Part shown: piece by piece, positions 26,489-35,433 of the stretch
Position numbering within the stretch: the stretch's first letter is position 1
Layout of the letters: every line of letters starts with the position of its first letter
NCBI RefSeq assembly: GCF_965656765.1
Contig: NZ_CBFHLV010000006.1
Location: forward strand, 1 to 64,000
Direction: 5' to 3'
DNA from: Marivita sp965656765
GTDB taxonomy: Bacteria > Pseudomonadota > Alphaproteobacteria > Rhodobacterales > Rhodobacteraceae
Length of the DNA: 64,000 nt
Notes under the pieces: model-generated
Database searches by the model: none
The model's input: the letters and a program-made list of their open reading frames with translations, nothing else
Told to the model about the DNA's origin: nothing
Position numbers and translations under genes: made by a program

Positions 26489-27400
26489 ATGATCGATTCC
26501 ATTTTATGGGTGCTGCAGAATATAGCGCTGGCCCCTTATCACTTGCTTCTCGCGATCACCAATCCGGGCGCGTGGCTCAATTGGTCCAATCCCGAAGCTG
26601 TGATGCGGTTCATCTATTACGGCGCGTCCGTTGAGCTTTTCTTTGTCGTTATCGTCACCTTCTTTGTGATCACTGCGCTCGGCTTGTTCTGGAAGCGCGA
26701 CATCCTTTGGTACTGTGTGCGCGTACTCGAAGGCATTGCCAATGCCGTCGGTCGAACCGCCGCATGGGCAGGGGTGTTGATGATCCTGATCCAGGTCATG
26801 ATTGTTTTCCTGCAGCGCATCTTCCGCGTCGCTGAAATCCAGATTGGGCCGCTCGGAACGGCTTTGGCCTATGACCTCAGCTGGTGGGCGGAAGGTCTGA
26901 AGTTCTGGAACGCGATCGTCGTCTGCCTGTGCGTGTCCTACACGTTTGTTCAGGGCAGCCACGTCCGCGTCGACCTTGTGTATTCGGCCGTAAAGCACCG
27001 GACACGCCGCGCCATCGACATGTTTGGCAGCCTGTTCTTTATGATCCCGGCTGTCACGATCACCTACCTCTACGCATGGTTCTTCATGTGGCGTCACCTG
27101 ATGACACCCACAGTAACCGCAAGCGGCGATCTTGACCGCATGTTGATGCAAAGCCGGATTTTCCGGTGGAACGTAGAGACCATCGGCTTCAGCCCTAACG
27201 GGTTCAACGCCTACTTCCTTTTCAAGATCCTGATCGTTCTTTTCTGCGTGATGGTTTTCATGCAGGCGTTTGCCTTCTTCTGGCGGTCGCTGCTTGAATT
27301 CATCGAAGGCGAAGAGAGCATTGGCAAATACTTCGACAAAGACTCGATTGGCGACGAAGCCGAAGAACTCGAGCATGCCATTCACTCTGGATCGACCTGA
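26489..27400 (+). CDS. TRAP transporter small permease subunit (DctQ type)
   Basis: The protein has 303 residues, longer than the usual ~170 of DctQ. Hydrophobic helices include ELFFVVIVTFFVITALGLF, GVLMILIQVMIVFLQRIF, FWNAIVVCLCVSYTFVQG and ILIVLFCVMVFMQAFAFF. VQGSHVRVDLVY matches the DctQ signature. The N-terminal extra helices place it in the longer DctQ branch that accompanies TakP-like binding proteins. It lies between the binding protein and the large permease. Confidence 0.9.
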   Translation: MIDSILWVLQNIALAPYHLLLAITNPGAWLNWSNPEAVMRFIYYGASVELFFVVIVTFFVITALGLFWKRDILWYCVRVLEGIANAVGRTAAWAGVLMILIQVMIVFLQRIFRVAEIQIGPLGTALAYDLSWWAEGLKFWNAIVVCLCVSYTFVQGSHVRVDLVYSAVKHRTRRAIDMFGSLFFMIPAVTITYLYAWFFMWRHLMTPTVTASGDLDRMLMQSRIFRWNVETIGFSPNGFNAYFLFKILIVLFCVMVFMQAFAFFWRSLLEFIEGEESIGKYFDKDSIGDEAEELEHAIHSGST

Positions 27401-27463
27401 GACTCATGACATTACAACGAACAACGACGCTGCAACCGGCGCGAAACTGGGGGTCTAACTAAG

Positions 27464-29818
27464 ATGCTTTTCGGACTGGACGGAGTCGAGGTCGGTATCC
27501 TCATTGTCTTCCTGACGCTCTTTGCCGGGATCATGACAGGCTTTCCGGTGGCTTTTGCCATCGCGGGGGCGGGTATGATTTCTTTCGCCATCATTGCAGC
27601 TCTGGACTCGGCTGGGTTGCTGATCCACCAAGCCATTGACAAGGGATCACCTGAATTCGCTGCATTGGTAGCAGAAGGCATCGCCCGAGATGCCATATCC
27701 GTGTTCCGATACCCGGACTTACCGCGTATCGAAGAACCTGTGTTTCCCGGTGGCTGGGAACAGGCGATGGACCGGAATATCTCTTTCATCGTGAACCGGA
27801 TCAACGAACGCGTTATCGCGGGGCAGTCCATCGAGACCCTGCTGGCAGTCCTGATGTTCGTTATGATGGGCATCACGCTTGAACGGTCACGCATCGCCGA
27901 AGACCTGCTGACATCAATGGCACGCGTCTTTGGCCCGTTGCCGGGTGGCTTGGCGGTATCCATCGTCATCGTGGGCGCGTTTCTTGCAGCCTCCACCGGC
28001 ATCGTGGGTGCAACTGTTGTGACAATGGGCTTGCTGGCCTTGCCGACCATGTTGCGCAACAATTATTCGCCGGAACTGGCAACAGGAGTGATTGCGGCAT
28101 CCGGCACGTTGGGGCAGATCATTCCGCCGTCCATCGTGATCGTTCTTCTCGGCACGCTGGTGGGTGACCTCTACGCAACGGGTCAAGAGACACGCGCGCA
28201 GCTCGTTGGTTGTGGCGATGCTCTGACTTTCCTTGGACAACCGGCGGTTCTGTCGGTCGGCACCTTGTTCCAGGCGGCACTCCTGCCGGGCCTGTTCCTT
28301 GCATTCCTTTACGGTCTATATGCTTTTGTCTTTGCGCTAATCCGTCCGTCCAGTGCACCGCCTGTGCAGATGGCGGGGGAAACCGGTGAAGTGATCACCC
28401 GTAATGAAGCGTTGACTTGGTATCTTGCTGCGCCGGTGGGCCTCATTTTGGCTATTGTCATTGGCTTTAGCTCTGGTCTTATCGGCAGCCAGACGATCTC
28501 CGTGTCTGACTATGCCGAACGCGAAGATGGGCCAAGCCTTCGGACCAACGTGTCTGAACAGTGCCAAGTGGCGATGATCGATTTGCACGGTCAAGAGGCA
28601 TGGGACGAAGCCGTGGCTCAGCGTGCCGCGATGACCGAAGCTGGTGATACGGGCGAAGTCGTCGAGCTGACCGAGGAAGAGCGCACTGCAGCACTGATCG
28701 CAGCCCGAGACAACGCAGCTCCGATTGGCTCTGGCGTTGCCACTGTATTCACATTGCTGGCGCTGGTTCTGATCCTTGCCCGTGGCGTGTCACCGTCATC
28801 TGTACCACTTCCGTTGATTGTGGGTGGCATTGGCGTGGTTCTGGCCTTCCTGTGCGACGTGATGTTCATCACGCCGCTAACGGGGTCTGGCGCGAGCTTT
28901 ATGATCCTCGCGATCCCGATGGTGCTGACGATGTATGGCGTCTGGGCAGCGATGGGACGACTGTCCAAGAATGAACTGCTGCGCGTGGTCTTCCCGCCGC
29001 TTGTTCTGATCGTGGCCGTTCTGGGTTCCATCCTTGGTGGTATCACCAACCCGACCCCAGCCGCCGCCTTGGGCGCCGCTGGCGCGATAATGCTTGCCGC
29101 GTACCGCAAGCTTAGCGAAGAACAGGGCGCGTCCAAGATCGTTATCTGGGCGTCTCTGGCGCTGGTGATCATGATCCTTCTGGGCGTGAACTTTGACCTG
29201 CGCATCACGCGAGAGGTTGTCCCGGTTGAAGACTGGGTCGCGTTCGTGATCGCACAGATCGCCTATCACTTTGCGTTCTTCGGGCTGCTTTACAGTTGCT
29301 GGGTGCTGTATCGAACCAACATTCTTGGACCGGTGGTGCGGGAAACCGCGAAGGTGACGTCGATGGTGTTCACCATCTTGATCGGTTCGCAGCTTTTGAA
29401 CCTCGTGCTGATCTCGTTTGGTGGCGAACATTACATTCAGGACTTCCTGCGGTCTTTTGACAATGAAACCATCGTTTTCCTTGTTGTGATGCTTATCCTG
29501 TTCGTTCTGGGCTTTGTCTTGGACTTCCTCGAGATCATTTACATCGTGGTGCCCATCGTCGGTCCTGTGATCTACGGCGGAACGCTGGATCCGGCATGGG
29601 TCACGATCATGATCGCGATCAACCTGCAAACCTCGTTCCTGACACCACCCTTCGGATTTGCGCTGTTCTACCTCAGAGGGGTCGCCCCGAAAGAGGTGAC
29701 GACCGGGCACATCTACCGTGGCGTTATCCCGTTTGTGGGCATTCAGGTGTTGGGGCTGGCCTTGCTCTGGTTCTTCCCGGGGATCGTCACGATCTTGCCG
29801 GACTTGATCCAGAACTGA
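27464..29818 (+). CDS. TRAP transporter large permease subunit (DctM type, extended)
   Basis: Forms the sodium-coupled translocation channel with DctQ. The protein has 784 residues against roughly 430 for a standard DctM. The N-terminus (LFAGIMTGFPVAFAIAGAGM) and the TLGQIIPPSIVIVLLG and QTSFLTPPFGFALFYLRG motifs are family hallmarks. Extra length comes from a soluble insert at about residues 45-110 and a long central insert of extra helices and a loop at about residues 300-510. It is the last gene of the operon; a bidirectional terminator follows. Confidence 0.9.
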   Translation: MLFGLDGVEVGILIVFLTLFAGIMTGFPVAFAIAGAGMISFAIIAALDSAGLLIHQAIDKGSPEFAALVAEGIARDAISVFRYPDLPRIEEPVFPGGWEQAMDRNISFIVNRINERVIAGQSIETLLAVLMFVMMGITLERSRIAEDLLTSMARVFGPLPGGLAVSIVIVGAFLAASTGIVGATVVTMGLLALPTMLRNNYSPELATGVIAASGTLGQIIPPSIVIVLLGTLVGDLYATGQETRAQLVGCGDALTFLGQPAVLSVGTLFQAALLPGLFLAFLYGLYAFVFALIRPSSAPPVQMAGETGEVITRNEALTWYLAAPVGLILAIVIGFSSGLIGSQTISVSDYAEREDGPSLRTNVSEQCQVAMIDLHGQEAWDEAVAQRAAMTEAGDTGEVVELTEEERTAALIAARDNAAPIGSGVATVFTLLALVLILARGVSPSSVPLPLIVGGIGVVLAFLCDVMFITPLTGSGASFMILAIPMVLTMYGVWAAMGRLSKNELLRVVFPPLVLIVAVLGSILGGITNPTPAAALGAAGAIMLAAYRKLSEEQGASKIVIWASLALVIMILLGVNFDLRITREVVPVEDWVAFVIAQIAYHFAFFGLLYSCWVLYRTNILGPVVRETAKVTSMVFTILIGSQLLNLVLISFGGEHYIQDFLRSFDNETIVFLVVMLILFVLGFVLDFLEIIYIVVPIVGPVIYGGTLDPAWVTIMIAINLQTSFLTPPFGFALFYLRGVAPKEVTTGHIYRGVIPFVGIQVLGLALLWFFPGIVTILPDLIQN

Positions 29819-29840
29819 TCTGACCGCAGCTAAACGTCAA

Positions 29841-29865
29841 AGGCCGCCCCGATATAGGGCGGCCT
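29841..29865. terminator. Bidirectional terminator
   Basis: AGGCCGCCC (29841-29849) pairs with GGGCGGCCT (29857-29865) with A and T runs on both sides (CAAAGG before, TTTTT after). It separates the TRAP operon from the convergent cupin gene. Confidence 0.85.
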
Positions 29866-29890
29866 TTTTGGTTCACCAGACTGCTGATGT

Positions 29891-30277
29891 TTAATCCTCG
29901 TTCGGATCGGCCTCGGCATCAGCTTTGTTCTCATGCTCCGTGCCCGGCGCATGTTCGGGTGGGGAATACGTGGTGTAGAGGCGCATCATGCCGGTGCCGG
30001 TGTTTTTAAAGTTGTGGTACTTACCCGAAGGTACAATCGCCACATCGCCCGCCGAAATGGCCATCTCGGTCTCGCCAATCTTGGCTTTGCCCATGCCGTC
30101 CACAAAATACAAAAGCTGGTCATGGCCCTCGTGTGTTTCGCCGCCGATTTCGCCACCTTCGGGGATGGCCATCAGAACAAGCTGTGTCTTGTCACCGGTC
30201 CAGACCACGTCACGGAATTTGTCATTGCTCCGCGCCATTTTTGCGATGGGCATTACGAGAGTGTCATGTTCAGCCAT
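29891..30277 (-). CDS. Cupin-domain protein
   Basis: A single-domain cupin of 128 residues. The metal-binding pattern is visible as ETHEGHDQLLYFVDG (two His and a following Gln/Glu position) and VPSGKYHNFKN (third His). The C-terminal tail is acidic and disordered. Small cupins of this shape include sugar-binding, dioxygenase-like and regulatory forms; no reaction can be assigned. It is convergent with the TRAP operon and co-directional with the bpt gene. Confidence 0.8.
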   Translation of the reverse strand: MAEHDTLVMPIAKMARSNDKFRDVVWTGDKTQLVLMAIPEGGEIGGETHEGHDQLLYFVDGMGKAKIGETEMAISAGDVAIVPSGKYHNFKNTGTGMMRLYTTYSPPEHAPGTEHENKADAEADPNED

Positions 30278-30364
30278 TGTCTGTCGCTCCTTTGTATTTG
30301 CGACAAAGGAACGTACAACCGGATGTTCTGTTCCAAGAGAGTGGCCCAGGCACGCAGCCCTGAG

Positions 30365-31177
30365 TTAGCTGCGCAGGTCGGGCAACGAGATATTGGCAAC
30401 CTGTTCGGCAATCGGGTCGGTCGACATCGGATGAGTGTCGGCTGAATAGCTGTCAGGCTTTTGGAACGGCTCCCAGCCTCCGTGGCGATACAGCTCTAGC
30501 CCCGAAAAGGACGCTTTATATCCCATCTTGGCACTGCCGGGCACCCAATACCCAAGATAGACATAGGGCAGGCCAGCTTCGCGGGCGATCTCAATATGAT
30601 CAAGGATCATGTAAGTGCCAAGGCTTTGCGCCGGGACATCCGGGGAATAGAACGAATAGACCATGCTCAACCCATCATCGAGCACATCCGTCAGGCATAC
30701 CGCATCAAGCTGCTTGGTTTCGTCATTGGTGTATTCAATCACCCGTGACCGTATCGGCGTTTCCTCGACCATCGCGGCAAAATCAAACACATCCATGTCC
30801 GCCATACCGCCATCGGCATGTCTGGCATCCAGATAGGTGCGGAACAAATCATACTGATCTTCAGTGGCCCAGGCGCTGGTGGCGTGCCGCCGGAGATGTG
30901 CGTTACGTTTGATCGTCCGCTTCTGGCTGCGCGATGGACGGAAATGTGCGACCGAAATACGCGCCGACAGGCAGGCCGAACAATCCGAACACGACGGACG
31001 GTACAACACGTTTTGTGACCGGCGGAATCCCTGTTTGGACAGGCTATTGTTCAGCTTGTCCGCAGCCTCGCCCTGCAACGCGGTAAATAGCTTCCGCTCC
31101 ATCCGGCCCGGAAGATACGGGCACGGCTGTGGTGCGGTAACATAGAACTGCGGCGCGAGTGGCAGCGAGTGGCGCAT
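30365..31177 (-). CDS. bpt: Aspartate/glutamate leucyltransferase (bacterial protein transferase)
   Basis: It transfers leucine from Leu-tRNA to N-terminal Asp or Glu and so feeds the ClpS N-degron pathway. Start at 31177 gives 270 residues and the expected MRHSLPLAPQFY. The N-terminal ATE domain has PCPYLPGR and the cysteines in LYRPSCSDCSAC, and the C-terminal domain has YLGYWVPGSAKMGYK. The sequence is closer to Bpt than to arginyltransferases, as usual in alphaproteobacteria. Its neighbours are unrelated housekeeping genes. Confidence 0.92.
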   Translation of the reverse strand: MRHSLPLAPQFYVTAPQPCPYLPGRMERKLFTALQGEAADKLNNSLSKQGFRRSQNVLYRPSCSDCSACLSARISVAHFRPSRSQKRTIKRNAHLRRHATSAWATEDQYDLFRTYLDARHADGGMADMDVFDFAAMVEETPIRSRVIEYTNDETKQLDAVCLTDVLDDGLSMVYSFYSPDVPAQSLGTYMILDHIEIAREAGLPYVYLGYWVPGSAKMGYKASFSGLELYRHGGWEPFQKPDSYSADTHPMSTDPIAEQVANISLPDLRS

Positions 31178-31254
31178 GGATAACTCTTCGTCAGTACAGG
31201 TGGGACCGTAGCCCAAGCTTTTGCAGCAGCCAACCCCCCAGAAAAAGCGGCGCG

Positions 31255-31836
31255 CTAACGTTCCAGTATGAGGCGGCCGTTGTTGATTTCCAACCGTGCG
31301 AAACGATTGAGATACTCCATACCCAAAAGAGATTTGGTCATCTCTCCTTCGTTCACAAAAGCCCGCACATCGCGATCATGGAACGGTCCAAGTGCCACAT
31401 CCTCAAGCCGAACCGGGGCGGTGCGCACTGGGCCATTGGCTGTCATCGCCTCAGAGTAAAAGATCACGTCCTCATCGCGCAGCCCGACACGTGCTGCATC
31501 GGCTTGCGTCAACACCATACTGGTCGCGCCCGTATCGACCACAAACCGTACCGGTGCATCGTTGATGTCGAGTGTCAGGTAATAATGCCCATCCGGCCCG
31601 CGCGGCACCTCGATCCGGCCAGCATCTTCCATGACAAGCTGTTGCGGCTGCACGGTTTGACGGATGTCACCCCACAGACCCACGGCAGCAATCACGCCCA
31701 GAAAGATCAGCCCCCAAACCGCGCCTTGCTGCAAGGTCTTGTTCAGGCTTTGCCGGTTCTGGACGAAAAACCAAAAGACCAGCACCGCCCCAAGCAGCAC
31801 AAGATAGGCCAGATTGCCGTACTCCATTTCGGTCAT
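31255..31836 (-). CDS. Membrane-anchored retropepsin-like aspartic protease (TIGR02281 type)
   Basis: The protein has 193 residues. Two N-terminal membrane helices (YLVLLGAVLVFWFFV and VWGLIFLGVIAAVGLW) anchor a single retropepsin domain with the catalytic motif VVDTGATSMVL and the flap/second signature LLGMEYL. Such proteins work as dimers and are conserved in alphaproteobacteria; the substrate is unknown. It lies 77 bases before bpt on the same strand and 64 bases after MarC. Confidence 0.88.
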   Translation of the reverse strand: MTEMEYGNLAYLVLLGAVLVFWFFVQNRQSLNKTLQQGAVWGLIFLGVIAAVGLWGDIRQTVQPQQLVMEDAGRIEVPRGPDGHYYLTLDINDAPVRFVVDTGATSMVLTQADAARVGLRDEDVIFYSEAMTANGPVRTAPVRLEDVALGPFHDRDVRAFVNEGEMTKSLLGMEYLNRFARLEINNGRLILER

Positions 31837-31900
31837 TGTCGCTCCTTAACACCACTGAAGTGTATGTAGGTCGGCGCGTTGCGATTGTGTAGGGTAGGGC

Positions 31901-32530
31901 TCAACCGCCCAAGGCAAGTCCGAACCCGCGAATTCCGTCCAGAACAAACTGAACCGACAGCGCGGCCAGCAGCATGCCCAGCAGCCGTGTCACAACCACG
32001 ATCCCGGTCTTACCAAGCGCGCGTTCGATCAAAGAAGCGCTCAGGAACAGCAGGAAGACGATCGACAGAACGCAGACCATGACACCAAGGACCGAAGCCA
32101 TGCCCAGTGGGCCCTCAGCCTGACCCACCAGCAGTATGATCGATGCAATCGCGCCCGGTCCGGCAATTAGCGGAATGGCGATGGGAAAGACCGATGGATC
32201 GGGCACATCATCCACATCAACTTTGTCCTCACGCCGCTTGGTACGCCGTTCGAACAGCATGTCCAGCGCCGTCAGGAACAACAAGATACCGCCGGCGATA
32301 CGAAACGCGGGCATTGAAATTCCGATGAAGCCCAGCACCTGTTCTCCGAGAAACGCAAAGAGAAACAGCAACCCTGCCGCGATGACCGTCGCCCGGATCG
32401 CAATTGCGCGCCGTTGCTTCACCGTCAGACCGGGTGTCAACGCGATGAACACCGGTGTCAGGCCAATTGGATCGATGACAACGAAAAGCGTCACAAACGC
32501 GGATATGAGAAATGCTGTGTCCATGCCCAT
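31901..32530 (-). CDS. MarC family integral membrane protein
   Basis: The protein has 209 residues with six hydrophobic segments and the family motif FVVIDPIGLTPVFIALTPG at the N-terminus. The family pattern also appears in FRIAGGILLFLTALDM and IPLIAGPGAIASIILL. MarC proteins are inner-membrane proteins without a proven substrate; the old link to multidrug resistance was withdrawn. It is co-directional with the ABC-F gene upstream, with a gap of 42 bases. Confidence 0.9.
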   Translation of the reverse strand: MGMDTAFLISAFVTLFVVIDPIGLTPVFIALTPGLTVKQRRAIAIRATVIAAGLLFLFAFLGEQVLGFIGISMPAFRIAGGILLFLTALDMLFERRTKRREDKVDVDDVPDPSVFPIAIPLIAGPGAIASIILLVGQAEGPLGMASVLGVMVCVLSIVFLLFLSASLIERALGKTGIVVVTRLLGMLLAALSVQFVLDGIRGFGLALGG

Positions 32531-32572
32531 GGCTCAACCATGTTTGGCCAAGCCGCGCAAGCCCAGTACGTA

Positions 32573-34426
32573 TTAGCCGTTCTGAGCCGTATCCAGCTTT
32601 TCCAATGCGGCTTCCCAAAGCGTTTCGGCGCGGTGCAGGCCGTCCATCACCTCGGCGTATTTCTTGTTCCAGGTGTCAAGCTCACCCTTGCGAGCAGTTT
32701 CGTACAGTGCCGGATCGGCAAGCTTTTTGGCCAGTGTTTCGCGCATGGTTTCGATCTTTTCGACCCGCGCCTCGCATTTGCGAACTTTGGCCTTGAGCGC
32801 CAGAATCGCGTCACGGTCGGGCCGGGCAGGGCGCGCTGGTTTGGGTTTTTCCGCCTTGGCCGGCTTATCCGAGGCCAAAAGCATGGCGCGGTAATCGTCC
32901 AGATCATCCTCATAAGGCGTAACGTTGCCATCCTTGACCAGCCACAACCGGTCGGCCACCATCGACAATAGATGCATGTCGTGGCTTACCAGAATGACTG
33001 CGCCAGAATAGGCGGTCAGCGCTTCGACCAACGCTTCACGGCTTTCGATATCGAGGTGGTTCGTCGGCTCGTCAAGAATCAGCAAATGCGGCGCGTCCAG
33101 CGTGGCCAACAAAAGCGACAGGCGCGCCTTTTGCCCACCAGACAGTTTGCCCACAACAGTATCCGCTTGTGCTGCCATCAGACCAAAGCCAGCCAGCCGT
33201 GCCCGGTGCCGTGTCGGCATCTCGTTGGGCCGCGCCCGCCGCAAGTGGTCCAACGGTGTCTCGTCGACATGGAGCTCGTCCACCTGATGCTGTGCAAAGA
33301 ACCCGATGCGCAGCTTGGACGACCGCGTAATCCGCCCCGCCATCAAAGGCAGACGGTCTGAAAGCAACTTGGCTAAAGTCGATTTGCCCTGACCATTCTT
33401 ACCCAAAAGCGCGATGCGATCGTCCTGGTCGATCCTCAAGTCCAGCTTGCGTAACACTTCGGTCTCACCATAACCGGTAACGCCGTTCTCGACCCGGATG
33501 ATCGGCGGCGATAATTCGTCAGGTTGTGGAAAGGTGAAAATCCGCTTGGCGATCTCTTCGGGGGCACTGACCATGTCCATCCGTTCGATCATCTTGAGGC
33601 GCGATTGCGCCTGTTTGGCCTTGCTGGCCTTTGCGCGGAACCGGTCGACAAAGCTCTGAAGATGCGCGACGCGCGCCTGCTGCTTTTTGGCAACCGCCGC
33701 CGCTTGTGCCCGCCGTTCGGCACGCTGCCGCGCGAACTGGTCGTATGGGCCCTGGTAATAGGTCAGTTGCCGCTCTTCGAGATGCAGGATCGACCCTACG
33801 GCGCGATTCAAAAGCCCCCGGTCGTGGCTGATCACAATCACCGTATAAGGGTATTTCGCCAGATAGCTTTCCAGCCAAAGCGCACCTTCAAGGTCAAGAT
33901 AGTTGGTCGGCTCATCCAGCAGCAACAGGTCAGGCTGCGAAAACAGTACGCCGGCCAATGCCACCCGCATCCGCCAGCCACCTGAAAATGCCGAACAGGG
34001 CATCTGCTGCTCTGCATCGTCAAATCCCAAACCCTTTAGGATGGCAGCCGCCCGTGCCTCGGCCGACCATGCGTCGATATCGGCCAATCGCGTCTGCACT
34101 TCCGCAATCCGCGCACCATCGGTCGCGGTTTCGGCCTCGGCCATCAGGGCCGCGCGCTCGGTATCAGCTTCCAGAACAGTGTCGATCAGCGACACTGACG
34201 ATCCCGGCACTTCCTGGCTCACTCCGCCAATCCGCGCACCGCGCGGCACCGAAATAGCGCCGCCCTCCAAAGCAAGCTCGCCCCGGATCAATCGAAAGAG
34301 CGTGGTCTTGCCAGCGCCGTTCGGCCCAACCAAACCAACCTTGTGCCCATCGGGAATGGTCGCGGATGCGCCCTCGAACAATGCGCGTCCATCGACGGCG
34401 TAAGTGATATCTTCAATCTTCAACAT
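32573..34426 (-). CDS. ABC-F family ATPase (Uup/YheS type)
   Basis: A soluble protein of 617 residues with two ABC domains and no membrane part. The first domain has Walker A VGPNGAGKTT and a degenerate signature FSGGWRMRV; the second has GKNGQGKST and LSGGQKARLSL, each followed by LLDEPTN or ILDEPTN. A linker with basic helices lies between them (QQARVAHLQSFVDRFRAKASK). ABC-F proteins act on the ribosome or on ribosome quality. The C-terminal helical tail fits Uup-type members. It is divergent from ndk. Confidence 0.92.
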   Translation of the reverse strand: MLKIEDITYAVDGRALFEGASATIPDGHKVGLVGPNGAGKTTLFRLIRGELALEGGAISVPRGARIGGVSQEVPGSSVSLIDTVLEADTERAALMAEAETATDGARIAEVQTRLADIDAWSAEARAAAILKGLGFDDAEQQMPCSAFSGGWRMRVALAGVLFSQPDLLLLDEPTNYLDLEGALWLESYLAKYPYTVIVISHDRGLLNRAVGSILHLEERQLTYYQGPYDQFARQRAERRAQAAAVAKKQQARVAHLQSFVDRFRAKASKAKQAQSRLKMIERMDMVSAPEEIAKRIFTFPQPDELSPPIIRVENGVTGYGETEVLRKLDLRIDQDDRIALLGKNGQGKSTLAKLLSDRLPLMAGRITRSSKLRIGFFAQHQVDELHVDETPLDHLRRARPNEMPTRHRARLAGFGLMAAQADTVVGKLSGGQKARLSLLLATLDAPHLLILDEPTNHLDIESREALVEALTAYSGAVILVSHDMHLLSMVADRLWLVKDGNVTPYEDDLDDYRAMLLASDKPAKAEKPKPARPARPDRDAILALKAKVRKCEARVEKIETMRETLAKKLADPALYETARKGELDTWNKKYAEVMDGLHRAETLWEAALEKLDTAQNG

Positions 34427-34623
34427 GGCACGCCCTTACCAACGCCCAAGGCAACAGACCAGCGCTCTTGGTTTCTTTGGGCAAAAAATACTTTGGGGGT
34501 TTTAGGGTGGAACCCTCAAATGCCTGCGCAGCACGGATACGAAAGGCCTTCCAAGGGCTTTCCAACGACAGAACCCCATGCTAACCGGCGCTCCAAACAC
34601 AAACCAAACCACGGAGCGACCAA

Positions 34624-35046
34624 ATGGCCCTCGAACGCACATTCTCGATCATCAAACCTGACGCCACCCGCCGCAACCTGACTGGCAAGATCAACGCCAA
34701 GTTCGAAGACGCGGGCCTGCGCATCGTCGCACAAAAGCGCATCCACCTGACAAAGGCACAGGCGGGCCAGTTCTATGCTGTGCACGCTGAACGCCCGTTC
34801 TATGACGAACTGTGCGAATTCATGGCATCCGAGCCAGTTGTCGTTCAGGTGCTCGAAGGTGAAGGCGCAATTGCCAAGAACCGCGAAGTCATGGGCGCAA
34901 CCAACCCTGCAGACGCAGCACCGGGCACCATCCGTGCTGAGTTCGCTGAATCCGTCGGCGAGAACTCGGTTCACGGCTCTGATGCACCGGAAACAGCTGC
35001 TGAAGAAATTGCGTTCTTTTTCTCGGGTCTTGAACTGGTCGGCTAA
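34624..35046 (+). CDS. ndk: Nucleoside diphosphate kinase
   Basis: It balances NTP and dNTP pools by phosphate transfer through a phospho-histidine. The protein has 140 residues, the standard size. It begins ALERTFSIIKPDA, has the PFYDELCEFM helix, and the active-site His in ENSVHGSD with the upstream GATNPADAAPGTIRAEFA. It is alone between a divergent ABC-F gene and a convergent TfoX-C gene, followed by a good terminator. Confidence 0.97.
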   Translation: MALERTFSIIKPDATRRNLTGKINAKFEDAGLRIVAQKRIHLTKAQAGQFYAVHAERPFYDELCEFMASEPVVVQVLEGEGAIAKNREVMGATNPADAAPGTIRAEFAESVGENSVHGSDAPETAAEEIAFFFSGLELVG

Positions 35047-35073
35047 GCCGCCGTTCCATGACTGACACGTGTT

Positions 35074-35097
35074 TAGGCCGGGCATTTGCCCGGCCTA
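35074..35097. terminator. Bidirectional terminator after ndk
   Basis: TAGGCCGGGC (35074-35083) pairs with GCCCGGCCTA (35088-35097) around a 4-base loop, followed by TCTTTTT on the plus strand. The stop codon of the convergent TfoX-C gene lies inside its right arm. Confidence 0.9.
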
Positions 35098-35433
35098 TCT
35101 TTTTGTCCCAACCCCGATCTCGTCCAGAAACCGTTCGATCCCGGCTGGTGCCGCATCGGCGCAGCTGGCGATCTCGGCCTTGATCGCGTCGAATTTCAAG
35201 CGCAGCGCTTTTTTCTCTTCGCCCTTGCAGTCGTTCCACGGGCGTCCCTGCAATCCCATAACCAGCACATAGTAGCCGATGAAATGCGGTCGCATGCCTG
35301 ACAGCAACAACTGGCGATATGCCTCGTCCGCGCCCAGCGCCCGAAGAGCGTCTGCCGATCCAATGCCTGCTTTGGCGCAAGCGTCATCCATCGCCGGTCC
35401 AAGGTTGCGAATAGATGAGACCGGCTCGGCCAT
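35095..35433 (-). CDS. TfoX/Sxy C-terminal domain protein
   Basis: The ATG at 35433 overlaps the stop of the upstream aminotransferase (TAATG), which sets the start and gives 112 residues. The sequence IRNLGPAMDDACAKAGIGSADALRALGADEAYRQLL is the TfoX C-terminal helix-hairpin-like domain (shown here as three pieces: IRNLGPAMDDACAKAGI, GSADALRALGADEAY, RQLL). The N-terminal TfoX domain is absent. The family is loosely linked to competence regulation; a role for this stand-alone form is unknown. Confidence 0.8.
   Translation of the reverse strand: MAEPVSSIRNLGPAMDDACAKAGIGSADALRALGADEAYRQLLLSGMRPHFIGYYVLVMGLQGRPWNDCKGEEKKALRLKFDAIKAEIASCADAAPAGIERFLDEIGVGTKR

Noticed and set aside
26504..27385. 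Minus-strand frame of 293 residues
   Set aside because: Antisense of the dctQ gene; composition is that of a shadow frame.
28877..29710. Minus-strand frame of 277 residues
   Set aside because: Antisense of dctM, His- and Asp-rich by reverse complement of a hydrophobic gene.
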